Below, one piece after another: positions 1-11,612 of a stretch of 64,000 nucleotides of DNA; position 1 is the stretch's first letter; every line of letters begins with the position of its first letter. A model generated the notes under the pieces. The model had not been told where the DNA came from and ran no database searches. It saw nothing but the letters and a program-made list of their open reading frames with translations. This DNA is from Cheiracanthium punctorium. Its lineage: Eukaryota > Arthropoda > Arachnida > Araneae > Cheiracanthiidae. The position numbers and the translations under genes were made by a program. The stretch is taken from positions 1 to 64,000 of the forward strand of contig JAWZYV010012273.1 in NCBI GenBank assembly GCA_038373885.1. The letters are read 5' to 3'.

Positions 1-1184
1 TTTTTCAGTCCTCCAGAATCCATAAAAACATACTAACCCCCCCTCCCCCAAACCCCCAAATCTACTGAATTGCTACACGCTACTGCGCCCCTATCGGATT
101 GAGGGGAGACCTAGGCTGAGCTATGGCTTATTATTACTGGTTTTCTTTTTATAAGGGCAAGAGTTTATTCTGATTCATGGTAATTTATTTTGTTAGCTCT
201 TGGCTTTTAAATAAGAAAATTTTAGAATAAGGAACATTTATAAGTATATATATTTATATATAAATATTTTTATTTTTGAAAATATTCAATTTAAACATTG
301 GTACTCTTATTTTAAAGATGCCTTTTTAAAAACTAAATTATGGTATTAATAAGTCAAAAACAATTTTTTAAAAAAATCTTCTTTAAATTAAATGTTAGTG
401 TAATTGTAATGTTTTTAAATAAATTTTTAAATGCTGAAAAAAAAAACAGCATCACTTTTTAAAGGAAACTGGTTTAAAATCATTTAAAACTCATTTCTTA
501 AAATGTAAAATATTAGTTATATATAACTGTGATTAAAATTATTAGTTAATTAGTTTTGTTAAAATTAGTTGGAAAAGTTTCAATAATACTTTCTAACTTT
601 TGTAACTTTAGTTTTTTAAACATTAATTTGATCAGAAATAGAGCCTTTGCTAAAGAACCTGACTGAGAATCAAAGACGACCTTGTAAGTGAACGCGTCCG
701 TTAAATATGTAGGGCCGTCTATCCTTTTGCTGGGTTGTGAGCATTCAAAACTGCATTATTTTGTTAAAACATGATCGATTCCGGTTCTTGTACTACAAAA
801 CAAACATACAAAATTTGCAAATCAAATTATTAATTTATAAGTTTTTTATCTAAATAATTGATTTACTTATTTATTGTATTATTTTCAAGACAAAGTACAT
901 ATTCATTTAAAGATGGAGAACAATTCTTTGTAGTGTCACCGGATGTCGACACCCGTACTCATTTTTAGGGTATACTGTTTTTTTTTTTTTTTTTAAGTGT
1001 CAAACTCAGAGCCTGACAAAATCGAGGGCAGACGGGGCAGCTACCTTGGGTCCCCAGTGAAAGGAGAACACAAAATGAAAACGCCCCTGTCCTAAAGTAA
1101 TGTAATATTTTTCAGGAGAGGCTACTTAAAAGAAAAAAGTTAAAAGTGATTATTACCAAAATAAATTAATAATTATATCAATTA
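1..1184. other. AT-rich non-coding stretch, no gene seen
   Basis: Strongly AT-rich with homopolymer runs (poly-T near 980-994). No open frame, splice-bounded exon or inverted-repeat element could be supported. The part around 1015-1090 is locally GC-richer and may be a decayed repeat, but it has no partner I could pin down. Confidence 0.5.
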
Positions 1185-2596
1185 CACTGCTGCCACCCAA
1201 ATTGCAAACACCAAAAAAACAAGAGATATCACAACAAAATTTATTGTGTAGATAACATGTTGGACCAAGTAACAAATGATTAAATTTACAGCATTCTATG
1301 AAGCGTGGTTCCTGCCAAAATCAGTACCCAGAGTAGCCGCCGTTGTTGGAGATCACAGCTGCCACACGCCTCGGCATTGATTCAAAGAGACTTTGAATGT
1401 GTTCTTGGGGTACAGCAGACCAAGCAGCTTCCACACGTTGCCAAAGTTGATCTGGTGTGACAGCTGGGGATGAACTCTGGTCAGTCGTTTGAGCAACCAT
1501 GGACCACATGTTTCTATCGTGCGAAAGATCCGTGAGAGCGCGCCGGCCAGGGAAGCAATTCAATCTGGTGATTGACGAAGAACCCTTTGGACAATGCGTG
1601 CCACGTGTGGCCGTGCATTATCCTGCTGAAATATGGCTGTTGGCAAGCCCTGAAGGTAAGAAAGGACAACTGGCTCCAACACCTCGGAGATGTAGCGCTG
1701 GCTGGTTAAAGTACCGGCATTGCGTACTAGAGGAGTGCGAGAGAGATATCCGATACCGCCCCATACCATAATACCCGGTGCAGGACCAGTGTGACGGTGC
1801 ATAATGCAGCTGTTCAGCATCCTCTCTCCACGGTGTCTCCAGACTCGAATCCGACCGTCGTGGTGTTGCATACAGAAGCGTGACTCGTCAGTAAAGAGAA
1901 TTTCATTCCATTCTGTCGTCCACATCCTTCTTTCATCGCACCATTGGCGGCGGAGACGTCTGTGGTTCCGCGTCAGAGGTAGACAAAGCAACGGACGTCT
2001 TGCGGACAGACCATTCTGCTGTAAACGACGTCGAATGGTACGCGCAGACACTGGATGATGCGTTACAGACTGAATCTGCTGTGATATGGTTCGTGATGTG
2101 ACTGAGCGGTCCGTCACTGCCATGCGTACAATCTGCCTGTCATCACGTGACGTGGTGCACTGAGGTCGATGCGGTCGATCACGTCTGTCCGTCGTACCCT
2201 CCTGCACCCAACGATCACATATCCGCATCACAGTTGTTTGGTTTCGTCCAATACGACGACCGATTTCCCTGAAGAGATAACCCACAATCTCGGTATGCCA
2301 CTATCCTTCCTCTGTCAAACTCGGATACTTGATCAAAAGATGATCGTTGTTTCCTACGAGGCATAATTTATCGTTTTTTTGAAAAAAAAGCAAGAAAAAC
2401 ACAATTGCTGTACTTGAAACCGTCGAAATCTCCAAGCCTTAAATAGCGCTTTGAGGTGGCGCCACAGGCGCGCTTGATGTGCGTCTGCGCTGAAGTTCTA
2501 ATCATTTGCATATCTCACCTCAGCTAATGCATGTTGTAAATTTCATATTATTTGCATGCTTCCTTCAGGGTGTTGCATTTACGATGGCCAGCAGTG
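1185..2596 (-). mobile_element. Tc1/mariner DNA transposon, decayed
   Basis: The element is 1,412 bp and is flanked by the TA dinucleotide at 1183-1184 and 2597-2598, the Tc1/mariner target duplication. The left end reads CACTGCTGCCACCCAAATTG. The right end, read inward on the minus strand, begins CACTGCTGGCCATCGTAAAT. These imperfect inverted repeats are about 30 bp. The single transposase frame on the minus strand is broken, so the copy cannot make its own transposase. Confidence 0.88.
1321..2285 (-). pseudogene. Tc1-type transposase, frameshifted
   Basis: This is the cut-and-paste transposase of the surrounding element. The N-terminal part shows a helix-turn-helix followed by an arginine-rich stretch. 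The catalytic DDE part shows LFTDESRF (first Asp), VWGGIG and FQQDNARPH (second Asp). The frame then stops near 1560. Sequence resembling the family's WPAR-SPDLSPIE-NMW segment follows in other frames: LLPWPAR is one frame off and NMWSMVAQ another. At least two frameshifts therefore lie at about 1510-1565. The third catalytic residue (Glu before NMW) falls in this damaged stretch and is not recoverable in frame. The C-terminal piece (1321-1520) ends with VISNNGGYSGY. Family assignment is firm; the copy is dead. Confidence 0.88.
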
Positions 2597-2968
2597 TATA
2601 ATCAATCTTTGATTGCTATTGAATTATTTTCTTCCGAATTCTTTGATAACAATTTTTAAGTGAATAAAATTGAATAATATATTAAATTTTAACACATTTT
2701 AAGTACTGATTTGAGAATTCTAACATTTTGCTTACAGAAATTTAGTGAATTCTTTTTCATACTGCAACATTTCTTTCCAGAGTTTATATTACTTTGGTAG
2801 AATTATTTAGCCTGTCATTTAGAATTTCTGTAGTTAGCACATTTACAGATTCTGCAGAAGGAAAAGAAGTGTTTTATTCAATTTTTATTAGTTATAGAAA
2901 ATCAATATTCGTAATGTTATCCTTATAAATGACTCACTGTAAATAATAATAATAAATAATAAACAATA

Positions 2969-3012
<44 letters not shown>

Positions 3013-3968
3013 AAAAAAAGTTTTAAACTAGAAATTTTTAAAAAATTTGAACTCGTTTAAAAATTTAAATTCTAAATCACATCCAATAAACTATTACCTT
3101 TTTAAAAGTTATTTAATGTTTCTTCCTATGAATAAAAATCAGATAGTTATTTTCTGTAAAAAAAAGGAATACAAGTGATACACTTTTTTACAAATAAAAT
3201 AATTGGTATATTAATAACTTGTACAAATATTTATAAATTGCGTAGTCATTTTATAAATGAATTTTCAATTTATCTACACGAGAATGCTTTTCAAAGATTT
3301 ATCGCTTTTTCGCCCTTTTCTTTTGGGATTTTCGGAGTTTTAACATAGCCATAAGTAGTTGTGACATGATTCCAAAAAAAAGAAGGGGAAAAAAAAAAAA
3401 AAAGAAAGAAAAAAAAGCCTCTGCGAGATCCTCTACCTCCGCTTTGTTCTTTTTTGACCCCAGGACATGTATATCTTACCTCTTTGTCTAATGGTCATAA
3501 CATTAGGGGTCGAATGCTATTTTTGGAATTCTCCTTTGACCTTGAACAAGTGTTCTCACTGTTCTGCAAAAGCGGAATTTTCGTTTAACCTTGAACAAGT
3601 GGTTTTGTTTGACGGATTATTGCAAGTTTGTCGAGGAGGGGGGCGGTTAGTTAGAAGATTGACATATACATCCAATAGGATCTTTTACATTAATTTCTTT
3701 TTTCTCGGGGGGGGCGGTCGCCCCCCTTTAATCCGCCCTTGGTGGCGGTTGAGGAGGGAGGGGGTAATTCTTCAGTAAGAAAAGTCACTTCAGTAAGAAA
3801 AGTCAAAATTCATTTGATATGCCAAAAAAAAAAAAAAACCATTTAAACATGAAAAAAACAAACCCTTATCCCCCACCCCCACCCACACACGCACACCTAT
3901 GTGTTAATTAAAATCCCTATTTAACAAGGATTTTATTTCTTTGCAATCTTAACACTTGTATGTCATCA
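2597..3968. other. Non-coding stretch with AAT microsatellite
   Basis: AT-rich sequence with no supported gene. An (AAT)n run sits at about 2943-3009 and purine-rich runs at 3375-3415. Between 3460 and 3780 the base composition changes (G-rich runs, two CCTTGAACAAGTG copies at 3539 and 3590), which suggests a decayed repeat. The open frame there has no recognisable protein features. Confidence 0.5.
2943..3009. repeat. (AAT)n microsatellite
   Basis: A run of AAT/AATAAT units, about 67 bp, with a few interruptions at its left end. It is read directly. Confidence 0.85.
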
Positions 3969-3976
3969 GCGTACCT

Positions 3977-4152
3977 TAGTGGCGTAGCCAGGAATTTTTC
4001 ATGGGGGGTGGGCGTTACGACTACTGCAACTCCCATATATGCATATTTGCTGTGATAAGAGAGTGAAGAATATACATTTTGTATGGCAAAAAATTCATCA
4101 TGTGGGGGGGTGGTATGACCCCCCTATCCCCCCCCCCTTGGCTACGCTACTG
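3977..4152. mobile_element. hAT-like MITE, GTAGCC-end family
   Basis: A 176-bp element with inverted ends TAGTGGCGTAGCCAGG at the left and, on the other strand, CAGTAGCGTAGCC at the right. It is flanked by a perfect 8-bp direct repeat GCGTACCT (3969-3976 and 4153-4160). An 8-bp target duplication with CAGTG-like ends fits the hAT superfamily. There is no coding capacity. Relatives occur at 7773-7948 (also 176 bp) and 15503-15639. Confidence 0.85.
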
Positions 4153-4462
4153 GCGTACCTGAATGGTTTTTTGGGGGTCATACTCCCTAAAAGCTTCATT
4201 TACTGTTAAGTAATTGGAAATCTATTTTTTTTTTTGTTAGCGGAAACCGAAATCTTTCTAGGAAAGTATCCCCCTCCCCCCTTCCTTAACGCCTACCAAA
4301 TTATACACAAATTGAATTATTCAATTAGACATGTGTCTTCCCCATTTCTGGAAAACAAAGTACATTAAACCTCATAATTCAACTTCATACCTCCCCTTTT
4401 CTGCAAAAGAAAAGAAATTTTTTCAAGTATTTAAATAAATTATTACACAAATATCTTTTTAA

Positions 4463-4569
4463 GTGGCGTTTTTTCCGGCGGCGTTTTATCCGGCGGCGTT
4501 TTTTCCAGGTGGCGTTTTTTCCGGCGGCGTTTTTTCCAGGTGGCGTTTTTTCCGGCGGCGTTTTTTCCG
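4463..4569. repeat. 15/16-bp minisatellite, 7 units
   Basis: Seven head-to-tail units of the type GGCGGCGTTTTTTCCG. Five are 15 bp and two are 16 bp, which accounts for the full 107 bp. Units beginning GTGG and GCGG alternate in part, giving a partial higher-order period of about 31 bp. An open frame across it on the minus strand is Lys/Arg-rich low complexity, not a gene. Confidence 0.85.
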
Positions 4570-4702
4570 ACATTCGTTGAGTTCGAACGCCCTCTCTACA
4601 TTTTTGCGACCTTACGCGAAGTGAAGCTGAAATTCCTTCCGGAATGTAGGAAAAAACGCAGAGAAAAAGATCTCCCCCCCTTTCCCTCCATTTTTATTTA
4701 AA

Positions 4703-5650
4703 TACTAGCTGAAGTACCCGTTCTTCGCACGGGAATGAATGGACTTTTTGATATTACGATTTGTGGTGATTACTATTCATTGTAATAAACAGATATAGCA
4801 AAGTGGATATCGCGTTATATTGTGTCCAATAATCATGCATACCGAATTGCAAGGCAATCGTTTGTACGGTGCAGAAGGCCATGCGGCGTAGCGCAATCTA
4901 GTGGCGAGTTTTAGCAAAACGGATACGGCGAAAATATGTTTCGCATTCAGATATCGATGTATACGAATTTTCATGACTATCGGCAGGACAGTCCTGAAGT
5001 TCATGTGTTGACGCGACATCTAGTGGCAAGTTATAGGAAAATGGATAGCGCCAAACAATATCTATGTATACCTATTTTCATAGCGATTATTTGCACAGTC
5101 AAGAAGTGATACACTGCAGGGAAATCTAGTGGTTCAATAAAGTAATGATTTGCTACAGCGCCGTCAAGTGGCGAGTTATAGCAAAATGGATAACGCCAAA
5201 ATATTCTCATTGTTCAAATAGCTATGTATACTGATTTTCATAGCGACCGTTTGAATGGTCAAGAATTTGGCCTGCTGCAGCGTCATCTAGTGGCGAGTTA
5301 AAATAATAATGCATTGCAGTGTCATCTAGTGGTGAGTAACATCAAAAGGAACGCAGTTAGAATATATTCTTCGTGCTCAAATGTGTAAGTATAAACAATT
5401 TTATGCCGATCGGTCGAACGGTATAGAAGTTGATGCTTTGCAGCGCCATTTAGCGGCAAGTTACAGCAAAATGGATAGTGAAAAATATTCTCCGTGTTCT
5501 AATATTCGCGTGTACCAAATTTCATCGAAATCGGTTGGACGATATTCGCATAGCAAACGGCTAAACGGAATAGAATTCAACGTTGTGCTGCGGCACCAAG
5601 TGGCAAGTTAAGGAAAACGGATAGCATAAAAACCTTCTCCATCATAAAAG
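4703..5650. repeat. Interspersed repeat with ~122-bp imperfect tandem units
   Basis: Starts with the head ACTAGCTGAAGTACCCGTTC, which is shared with the longer repeats at 8358 and 14861. The body is made of diverged units anchored by CTAGTGGCGAGTTATAGC followed by AAAATGGATAGCG. Anchors lie near 4899, 5021, 5127, 5165, 5288, 5326, 5449 and 5600. Spacing is about 106-123 bp with two extra 38-bp steps. The open frame at 5381-5611 is a by-product of the repeat. Confidence 0.7.
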
Positions 5651-6493
5651 ACTTAGGTGAACCAAATTTCATCGTGCAACGGTGCTCAACGGTGCTGGAG
5701 TTTTTCAACCTCATAAACACATACCAACATTCATTTTTATCTATAACCAGTGTTATTATATATACCAGTCTCAAATAAAATCCAGTTTCAAATCTAAGCC
5801 TCGCCATAGTGCCAACATACGCCATTTTGCAAGAGTTTTTTTCAGGGAATCATTCGAAGCATTGACTTAGCAGCAATCAATATGGGAAATGGTTCGACCG
5901 CCAAAGAGTAGCCAAAGAGAGTTATTTGAAAATTGGAATCCCTTAATACAGCCGATTTTTTTTTTTAAATTATCAACTATAATGTGTTTTATTCATCGTT
6001 ACTCCGATGTACTAAATGAGAAGATTTCAATTTTCTGAAATTTGGCGGAATTCCCCCAACTTAAATCAATGTACTCAATTGGCGAGAATTCTGAAGTTAG
6101 ATCGCTTGAAATCCCTTAATAACTGCATTATTTCTTCACGGATCATTAAAATTTAACGCTGTATTCTAATAAAACCTTTGCACTTGTTTCCAAAAATCTA
6201 TTTCCTTAAGCTCTCAATAAATTGCGCAAAGCCGAAAACTGTGCAAACCGCTAGAACTCACTTACTCAAAATCCATATTTCAGCCATTTTATTTTTTCGC
6301 CAAACTAAAAGAATTTACACATTAGCCTCGGAAATCTTCAATTCTTATTGTTTTGCGTGTAAAGCATTACATTCCCGCTCTGATTTCCCATGCACACGAT
6401 ATTATAATTTAAAAAAAAATAACCTGACGAATATAAACTAACAAAAAAAAAAAAATCATTATTATTCTTTTATTTTTACTTTGAGAATTTAAA
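5651..6493. other. Non-coding stretch, nothing recognised
   Basis: AT-rich. Short open frames at 5577-5870 and 6178-6441 lack any family signature and use lysine- and isoleucine-rich composition typical of chance frames. No element ends were found. Confidence 0.45.
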
Positions 6494-6979
6494 ACATTTT
6501 ATTCGGCAAAATCGCCACACATGGCAACCACGATCCTTATTTCACACTTTTTTCACTACAGGGGTTACAATTACGGAAAGCTTTTTGCGTGAAGAGCATA
6601 AAAATTCTCTTAAATTCCGGGAACGGGTGGACTTTCAAAGTTTTAAAGTGGACTACGATTTATTCTATATTATTTTACATATCTGTGCTAAATTTCAGGC
6701 CGATAGGTTCATTTTTGTGGATTTGTATACGAACGACATTTTATTCGGCAAAATCGCCACACATGGCAACCACGATCCTTATTTCACATTTTTTTCACTA
6801 CAGGGGTTACAATTACGGAAAGATTTTTGCGTGAAGAGCATAAAAAATCTCTTAAATTCCGGGAACGGGTGGACTTTCAAAGTTTTAAAGTGGACTGTGA
6901 TTTATTCTATATTATTTTACATATCTGTGCTAAATTTCAGGCCGATAGGTCCATTTTTGTGGATTTGTATACGAATCAA
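6494..6979. repeat. 243-bp tandem duplication
   Basis: Two adjacent copies, 6494-6736 and 6737-6979, each beginning ACATTTTATTCGGCAAAATC. They differ at only a few positions. Because the period of 243 is a multiple of three, the same open frame runs through both. That explains the 171-codon open frame at 6585-7100, which should not be called a gene. The array ends in a (CAAA)n run. Confidence 0.9.
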
Positions 6980-6982
6980 ATC

Positions 6983-7030
6983 CACAAACAAACAAACAAA
7001 CAAACAAACAAACAAACAAACAAACAAACA
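6983..7030. repeat. (CAAA)n microsatellite
   Basis: About a dozen CAAA units directly after the second 243-bp copy, as expected for the tail of a retroposed or slippage-extended repeat. A CATA-rich tract follows at 7064-7095. Confidence 0.85.
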
Positions 7031-7772
7031 GAATTTCATTTTTATTTATAAGATTGTACATAATATATACATACATATACATACATACATGCATATATAA
7101 GGTGTGTGTGTGTATTACGATGTTTGAACATATGTGAATTATTGTTTCAAATATTATAAAATACAAGCAACTTTTCTATATTTTGAGAATCCACAATTCT
7201 GATCTATTATTATAATCACTGAAATTAACCGCATTAAGTACATAGGTATTCCCTTTTTGTGTTCGAAACGATAAGTTAACTATGTGAAGGTCAGCAAGTT
7301 CGTGGAGTGGAGATCTAAGAATTGTAGCAGGGGGGAGGGAATTTTCTTTGTTGAAAGACGAAAACGTCCGCGAATACACTCATTCAGGTCGAAATGAAGA
7401 AAAAAATGGGGTTTTCTTATGCCTTCTAGAATTTAAGGATGTCACTTAAAAGATTTTGTCTTCTGCATGAAACGTGCACTTTTTATTGAAAATAATTAAA
7501 TAAAGACGTAGTTACTTATGCAATTAATTTAATAAATTGATCGTTTCATTTTATTATTTGTTCAATTCATTTGTGTTAGGAGAAGGACCACAACACAGGG
7601 AGTAGAGGGATGACTTGGTTTTATAAATAGTTTTTCTGTTTTTTGTTTTAACGTTAATAAAAGGCATTTTTTACAAAGTGGTTTTTGAGAATCCACTTTT
7701 GAGAAGACTTCCAAATTTGCACCACTGCAAACTTCAAATGATAAGAGAATACTAAAAGTATTGAGTTTTAAG
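7031..7772. other. Non-coding stretch, nothing recognised
   Basis: AT-rich with short chance open frames only. No inverted-repeat element or splice-bounded coding block was found. Confidence 0.45.
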
Positions 7773-7948
7773 CAGTGGCGTAGCCAGAAATTTTTCATGG
7801 AGGGTGGGGGGGGGGTTACGACTACTGCAACTCACATATATATGTATGTATACGTGTGTGTGATAAGGGAGTGAAGATTATACATTTTGTATGGTGAAAA
7901 ATTCCTCATGGGAGGGGGGGTTGTTAAACCCCCGGGGTTACGCCACTG
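7773..7948. mobile_element. hAT-like MITE, GTAGCC-end family
   Basis: A 176-bp element with ends CAGTGGCGTAGCCAG and, at the right, GGGTTACGCCACTG. Its length and internal sequence (GTTACGACTACTGCAACTC) match the copy at 3977-4152. No 8-bp flanking repeat is preserved here (GTTTTAAG against AGACACAC), so it may be older or have a rearranged flank. Confidence 0.75.
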
Positions 7949-7964
7949 AGACACACCTACACGT

Positions 7965-8155
7965 TGGGTATCTGCCTAGAAGAGAGCGCCTTAAGCGGAA
8001 TACTTTTTAAAGGGTGCAGGCTCGTATTCATCTGGAGAAAGCCAACTAAAATTCTAGACCTTTAGATAGATAGCGGGGCAGTGAGCCACAACCCTCAACC
8101 TTCATATACCATATTCACTATCTTATCCTTTCGGCCACGGTTGGCCCCGAATTAG
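7965..8155 (-). repeat. tRNA-derived SINE, degraded
   Basis: Contains the SINE body motif CTGGAGAAAGCCAACTAAAA near 8031, seen in better copies at 51124 and 56983. A region resembling a tRNA-like head lies to its right, suggesting minus orientation. Boundaries are approximate. Confidence 0.45.
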
Positions 8156-8357
8156 AGTACACTATAGTATTTATTTGAACCTACTTACTGAAAAGTTAAG
8201 AATCAATCATTCATGCTGTTTTTTATTTTAATTTATATGGGGTGAGGAAATCAAAAGAAAACCCTGATAATTCATTGCATTGGTTTATTTTTTTTAATTT
8301 TGAATTAAGTTATCTCAATAAATGTTTTAGTAAATTTCTACTTCTTATTTATTTAAT

Positions 8358-10648
8358 ACTAGCTGCGTGCCCGTTCTTCGCACAGTAGGAAACGAAAAAT
8401 TTCCTTACATGTGTAATTCGAAATTATTCGTGATGTGGAATTTAAAAAAAAAAAGATCAAAATTATTTGACTCTTAATGTAAAGTTTGTGTCATGAGTAC
8501 TAACCTGATCATTGCAGTATAATGACTCAAAAAAACTACGTCAGTGTCATTCACTATTAAAAAAGTGGAAAGCTTAATAGTTTGCAGAAAACTCCTGGCT
8601 TTCAAAATGTCCTAAGACACTACATGAAATGGAGCACCATTTATTTCTTTCCGAAAATGTACCATATAAGGAAAGTATTGCAATCATGAAAAAAATTCGA
8701 CTTCGAGATTTTGGTGTATTTACACGTTTTGAGGTCTTCTGAATTCATTTATGCTATTTTCAAGAGATGTTTTTAAAATAGCTGCGCACCGGCTCTTCAT
8801 ACGGGAAGAAAGGAATATTTTACTACTAAAATCATATCTGCATGTAACAAAACAGAATTTCATTTAAAAAAAAGTTCAAGTAATCCCCTCTGTTGAAATG
8901 ACTGCGGGATATATTAACGCAAATTAGAATTACTTTTCGTTTAGTTGGTTGTAAGACAACCGTTCAAAACGGATAAACACTTTTAATTTCATGAAATATT
9001 TATTAACGTGGTACATTGCGATTTATTCATACTATCTTTACAAATCTAATAATACTACCTATTACGTACATTAATACTATCTATACTCGCTTCTCCCTCT
9101 TCAAGGCTCCCTTAAAAGAAACAGCTTAGATTATTTGGCCTCAATGGGATCTTTTGATTCTGTGGCGATTCTTTGCAATTTACGCATTAGCATAAATAAT
9201 AATCATTTCACATAATGGTTGCCATTAAGGAAACTCTCCATATATATTTAATTTATACATAGTTTTATAAGATTGGCGTATTTAGCGCCGTAAACCATTT
9301 CATCTTACTGTGGGGAGAAAATATCCAAGGGGTGCCATTTTAAATATCCAATAGCGATATCTTTTATATCCTCCATAGTCCTGTCTCCTGAAAAACATCA
9401 AACTGTGTAATCTCGAGGAGCTACTTATTCCCATTTTAATTGTGACAGGGCGTTAGAGTTGCAGAGTTTACAAATTTCACACATTTTTTTTAATTTATGA
9501 CGTCACTGTTTGACTGCCGTAAAGGATACCCCGGTAGATTAATTTCGGAGTTACTTTCGATATTTCGCATAATTGTTTTCAAACGGTATCATTAAAACTT
9601 TGCGTGACCTTTATGGAGGAACGTAATTCAACGTTAAAATAAAACTATACTCGCAACCTGCATGCGTATGTTAGGCAACGCCTGCGCTAAATTAAATGCC
9701 AAAAATAAAAATAATAAATAGAAAAATTTTAATATATCGCGCTTTGAAACGAACTTTGTAACTTTTAAAATGAACATTTTCAGCGCCGTGAAAACATTTC
9801 AATTTTTAAATAAGCACCGGATTAAAATACCACTTCTAATAATAATAATCGTGAATTTCTTAGTTTATTTCTACAGTAAATTTTAATCAAAATATCGTCT
9901 CCCTGTGTTAAAAATAGAGCTGGAATAAATGAGTTAAAATTATGGCGTAATTTTTAGGTATCTTAAAGCATTTGACGTCATAGATCCTCACTTGCGAATT
10001 GAAATTCTGATATCCCATTTAAAAACTCGATTGGTTGAAAAAACCCTTTTTTCTAATCCTTTCTGTGGCAACAGCCGAACATAAATTCTCGTGCCGTGAT
10101 CGCAATGTAATGAATGGCGTAAGATCGCGTTGATGCTATTAAATTCTAAACATTAGGCTGCATTAAAATTCGTAAAAAATCATCTAATTTACATAATTTT
10201 TTCGTTTTTATTTTAAAAGAGGGAGAAAAGAATGTTTCACGATTTGTCAAAATATCTAAAAGTTATGACGGATAGAATTCAAGATGCGACAGTTTTAAAA
10301 TTATTTTACGAAAAAAAATCGCGAAGCAGGTGTTTAGTAAAAAAATTCCTAAAAATCGGTAAATCAGGTTAAGTATTCAGAACAAACTGTTTTTAAAAGA
10401 AAATTTTCTCCTCTATCCGATGATACAAATGCCGTTTTGCTGCGAGCGTAATTTCCGCCGTTATTACGAATTAGGTGAGAAAAAATGCCAAAAATCGCAT
10501 AAAACATAAAATAAAAAAAAATCTAGGTCGAATTTTGAAAAAATCGCTTCGAGGTGCACAACTACATATTTACATCTTCCCGAATACCAAATTTGGTGTT
10601 TCTAGGTGTAGCCGTTTGTCCGTAACGCTGCAGACAGACACACACACA

Positions 10649-10685
<37 letters not shown>

Positions 10686-10706
10686 CTTCTTTTATAATAA
10701 GTAGAG
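8358..10706 (+). repeat. Repeat family A, copy 1 (uninterrupted)
   Basis: About 2.3 kb beginning ACTAGCTGCGTGCCCGTTC and ending with a CA-rich tract, then CTTCTTTTATAATAAGTAGAG. It aligns along its whole length with 14861-19158. Landmarks shared by both include GACGTCACTG (9500/16070), GAGGAACGTAATYCAACG (9615/16213) and CAAAAATCGCATAAAACATA (10490/18965). No transposase or polymerase frame is visible. The CACACA tract before a short 3' tail recalls the 3' ends of non-LTR elements in arthropods, but the class is unproven. This copy keeps the empty insertion sites for two elements found in copy 2. Confidence 0.75.
10637..10680. repeat. (AC)n microsatellite
   Basis: AC dinucleotide run with small interruptions inside the 3' tail of repeat family A copy 1. 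Confidence 0.85.
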
Positions 10707-10825
10707 ATTCCGTTATTTGCTAAGAAATAACGATTATTTAAGTAAATAGCATAAAAAAATATTTCTTAGTTTGAAATGTTTATTTCAATTTACACTCTGT
10801 CCATTGTAAGAAAAATAAAAATGTA

Positions 10826-10828
<3 letters not shown>

Positions 10829-10859
<31 letters not shown>
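10829..10859. repeat. (TC)n microsatellite
   Basis: An uninterrupted TC run of about 30 bp. Confidence 0.9.
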
Positions 10860-10867
<8 letters not shown>

Positions 10868-11459
10868 ATAAAGAATCAAATAAAGGACTACTTTTTCTTA
10901 TTATTTAAAACAACAAGAACTTTGCCAACTAAAAAATAAATAAATAAATAAAATAAAATTGGCTAAATAGAACGAATAAAAGTATACTATAATATTTATT
11001 TGAACCTTTATATGAAATCATAGAAAATTAATATGAATTCAAGAAAGAAATCTTACAATATGAAAAATAATTCTCTAATAAAATTCTAATTCTTATAAGG
11101 TTCGAATGAATATTCAAAAGCTATTAAAATTTATAAACATGAATTTGATTTAATTGAACCCCCAACCCCCCCCCCCCTTTGCATACACCACTGTATATAT
11201 ATATATATATATATATATAAATTTTTTCTGCATACACACAAGGTTGTAAGCAGAAAAAAAATAGGGGAAGGGGTGGAGATGTGGAGATATGTAGCGCAAA
11301 ATATTTTCGCCTATAACTTATTTTTAGAGTCCACGCAAATAAAAAACTACTAATCCATTGACAAAGATTTCGGGGGTGGAGGGGATCACGGCTTTGTAGA
11401 TATACATATATTTTATAATGAATAAAACATACCCCCCCCCCCAGTGTCAGTATGCTGTA
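10860..11459. other. Non-coding stretch with (TA)n
   Basis: AT-rich. It holds a (TA)n run at about 11193-11219 and poly-C runs at 11169 and 11432. No gene seen. Confidence 0.5.
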
Positions 11460-11612
11460 CTATAGCTGCAATAAAATTGCTATAGGCTGAAGGTCCCAGG
11501 TTCAAACCTACCACGCAGCTGTCGATTTAACGGCATGGAGTTTTAGTCGACTTTTTCCAGATGTAACGTAAATACGCGTTAGAGTCTTTTGAAATGTCCT
11601 CAGACCAAGGTA
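11460..11612 (+). repeat. tRNA-derived SINE copy
   Basis: Contains a B-box-like promoter segment GGTCCCAGGTTCAAACC near 11489. A body with GGAGTTTTAGTCGACTTTTT and TAAATACGCGTTAGAGTC follows, resembling the reverse strand of the SINE bodies at 51124 and 57213. Ends are approximate. Confidence 0.55.

Noticed and set aside
6585..7100. 171-codon open frame that might be a small gene
   Set aside because: It arises from the 243-bp tandem duplication read in one frame and ends in a (CAAA)n run; no start context, splice sites or protein motif.
8155..11015. ACTATARTATTTATTTGAACCT found on both sides of repeat family A copy 1
   Set aside because: The copies are about 200 and 280 bp away from the repeat's ends and not flush with them, so they are not its target duplication; probably a minor dispersed repeat.
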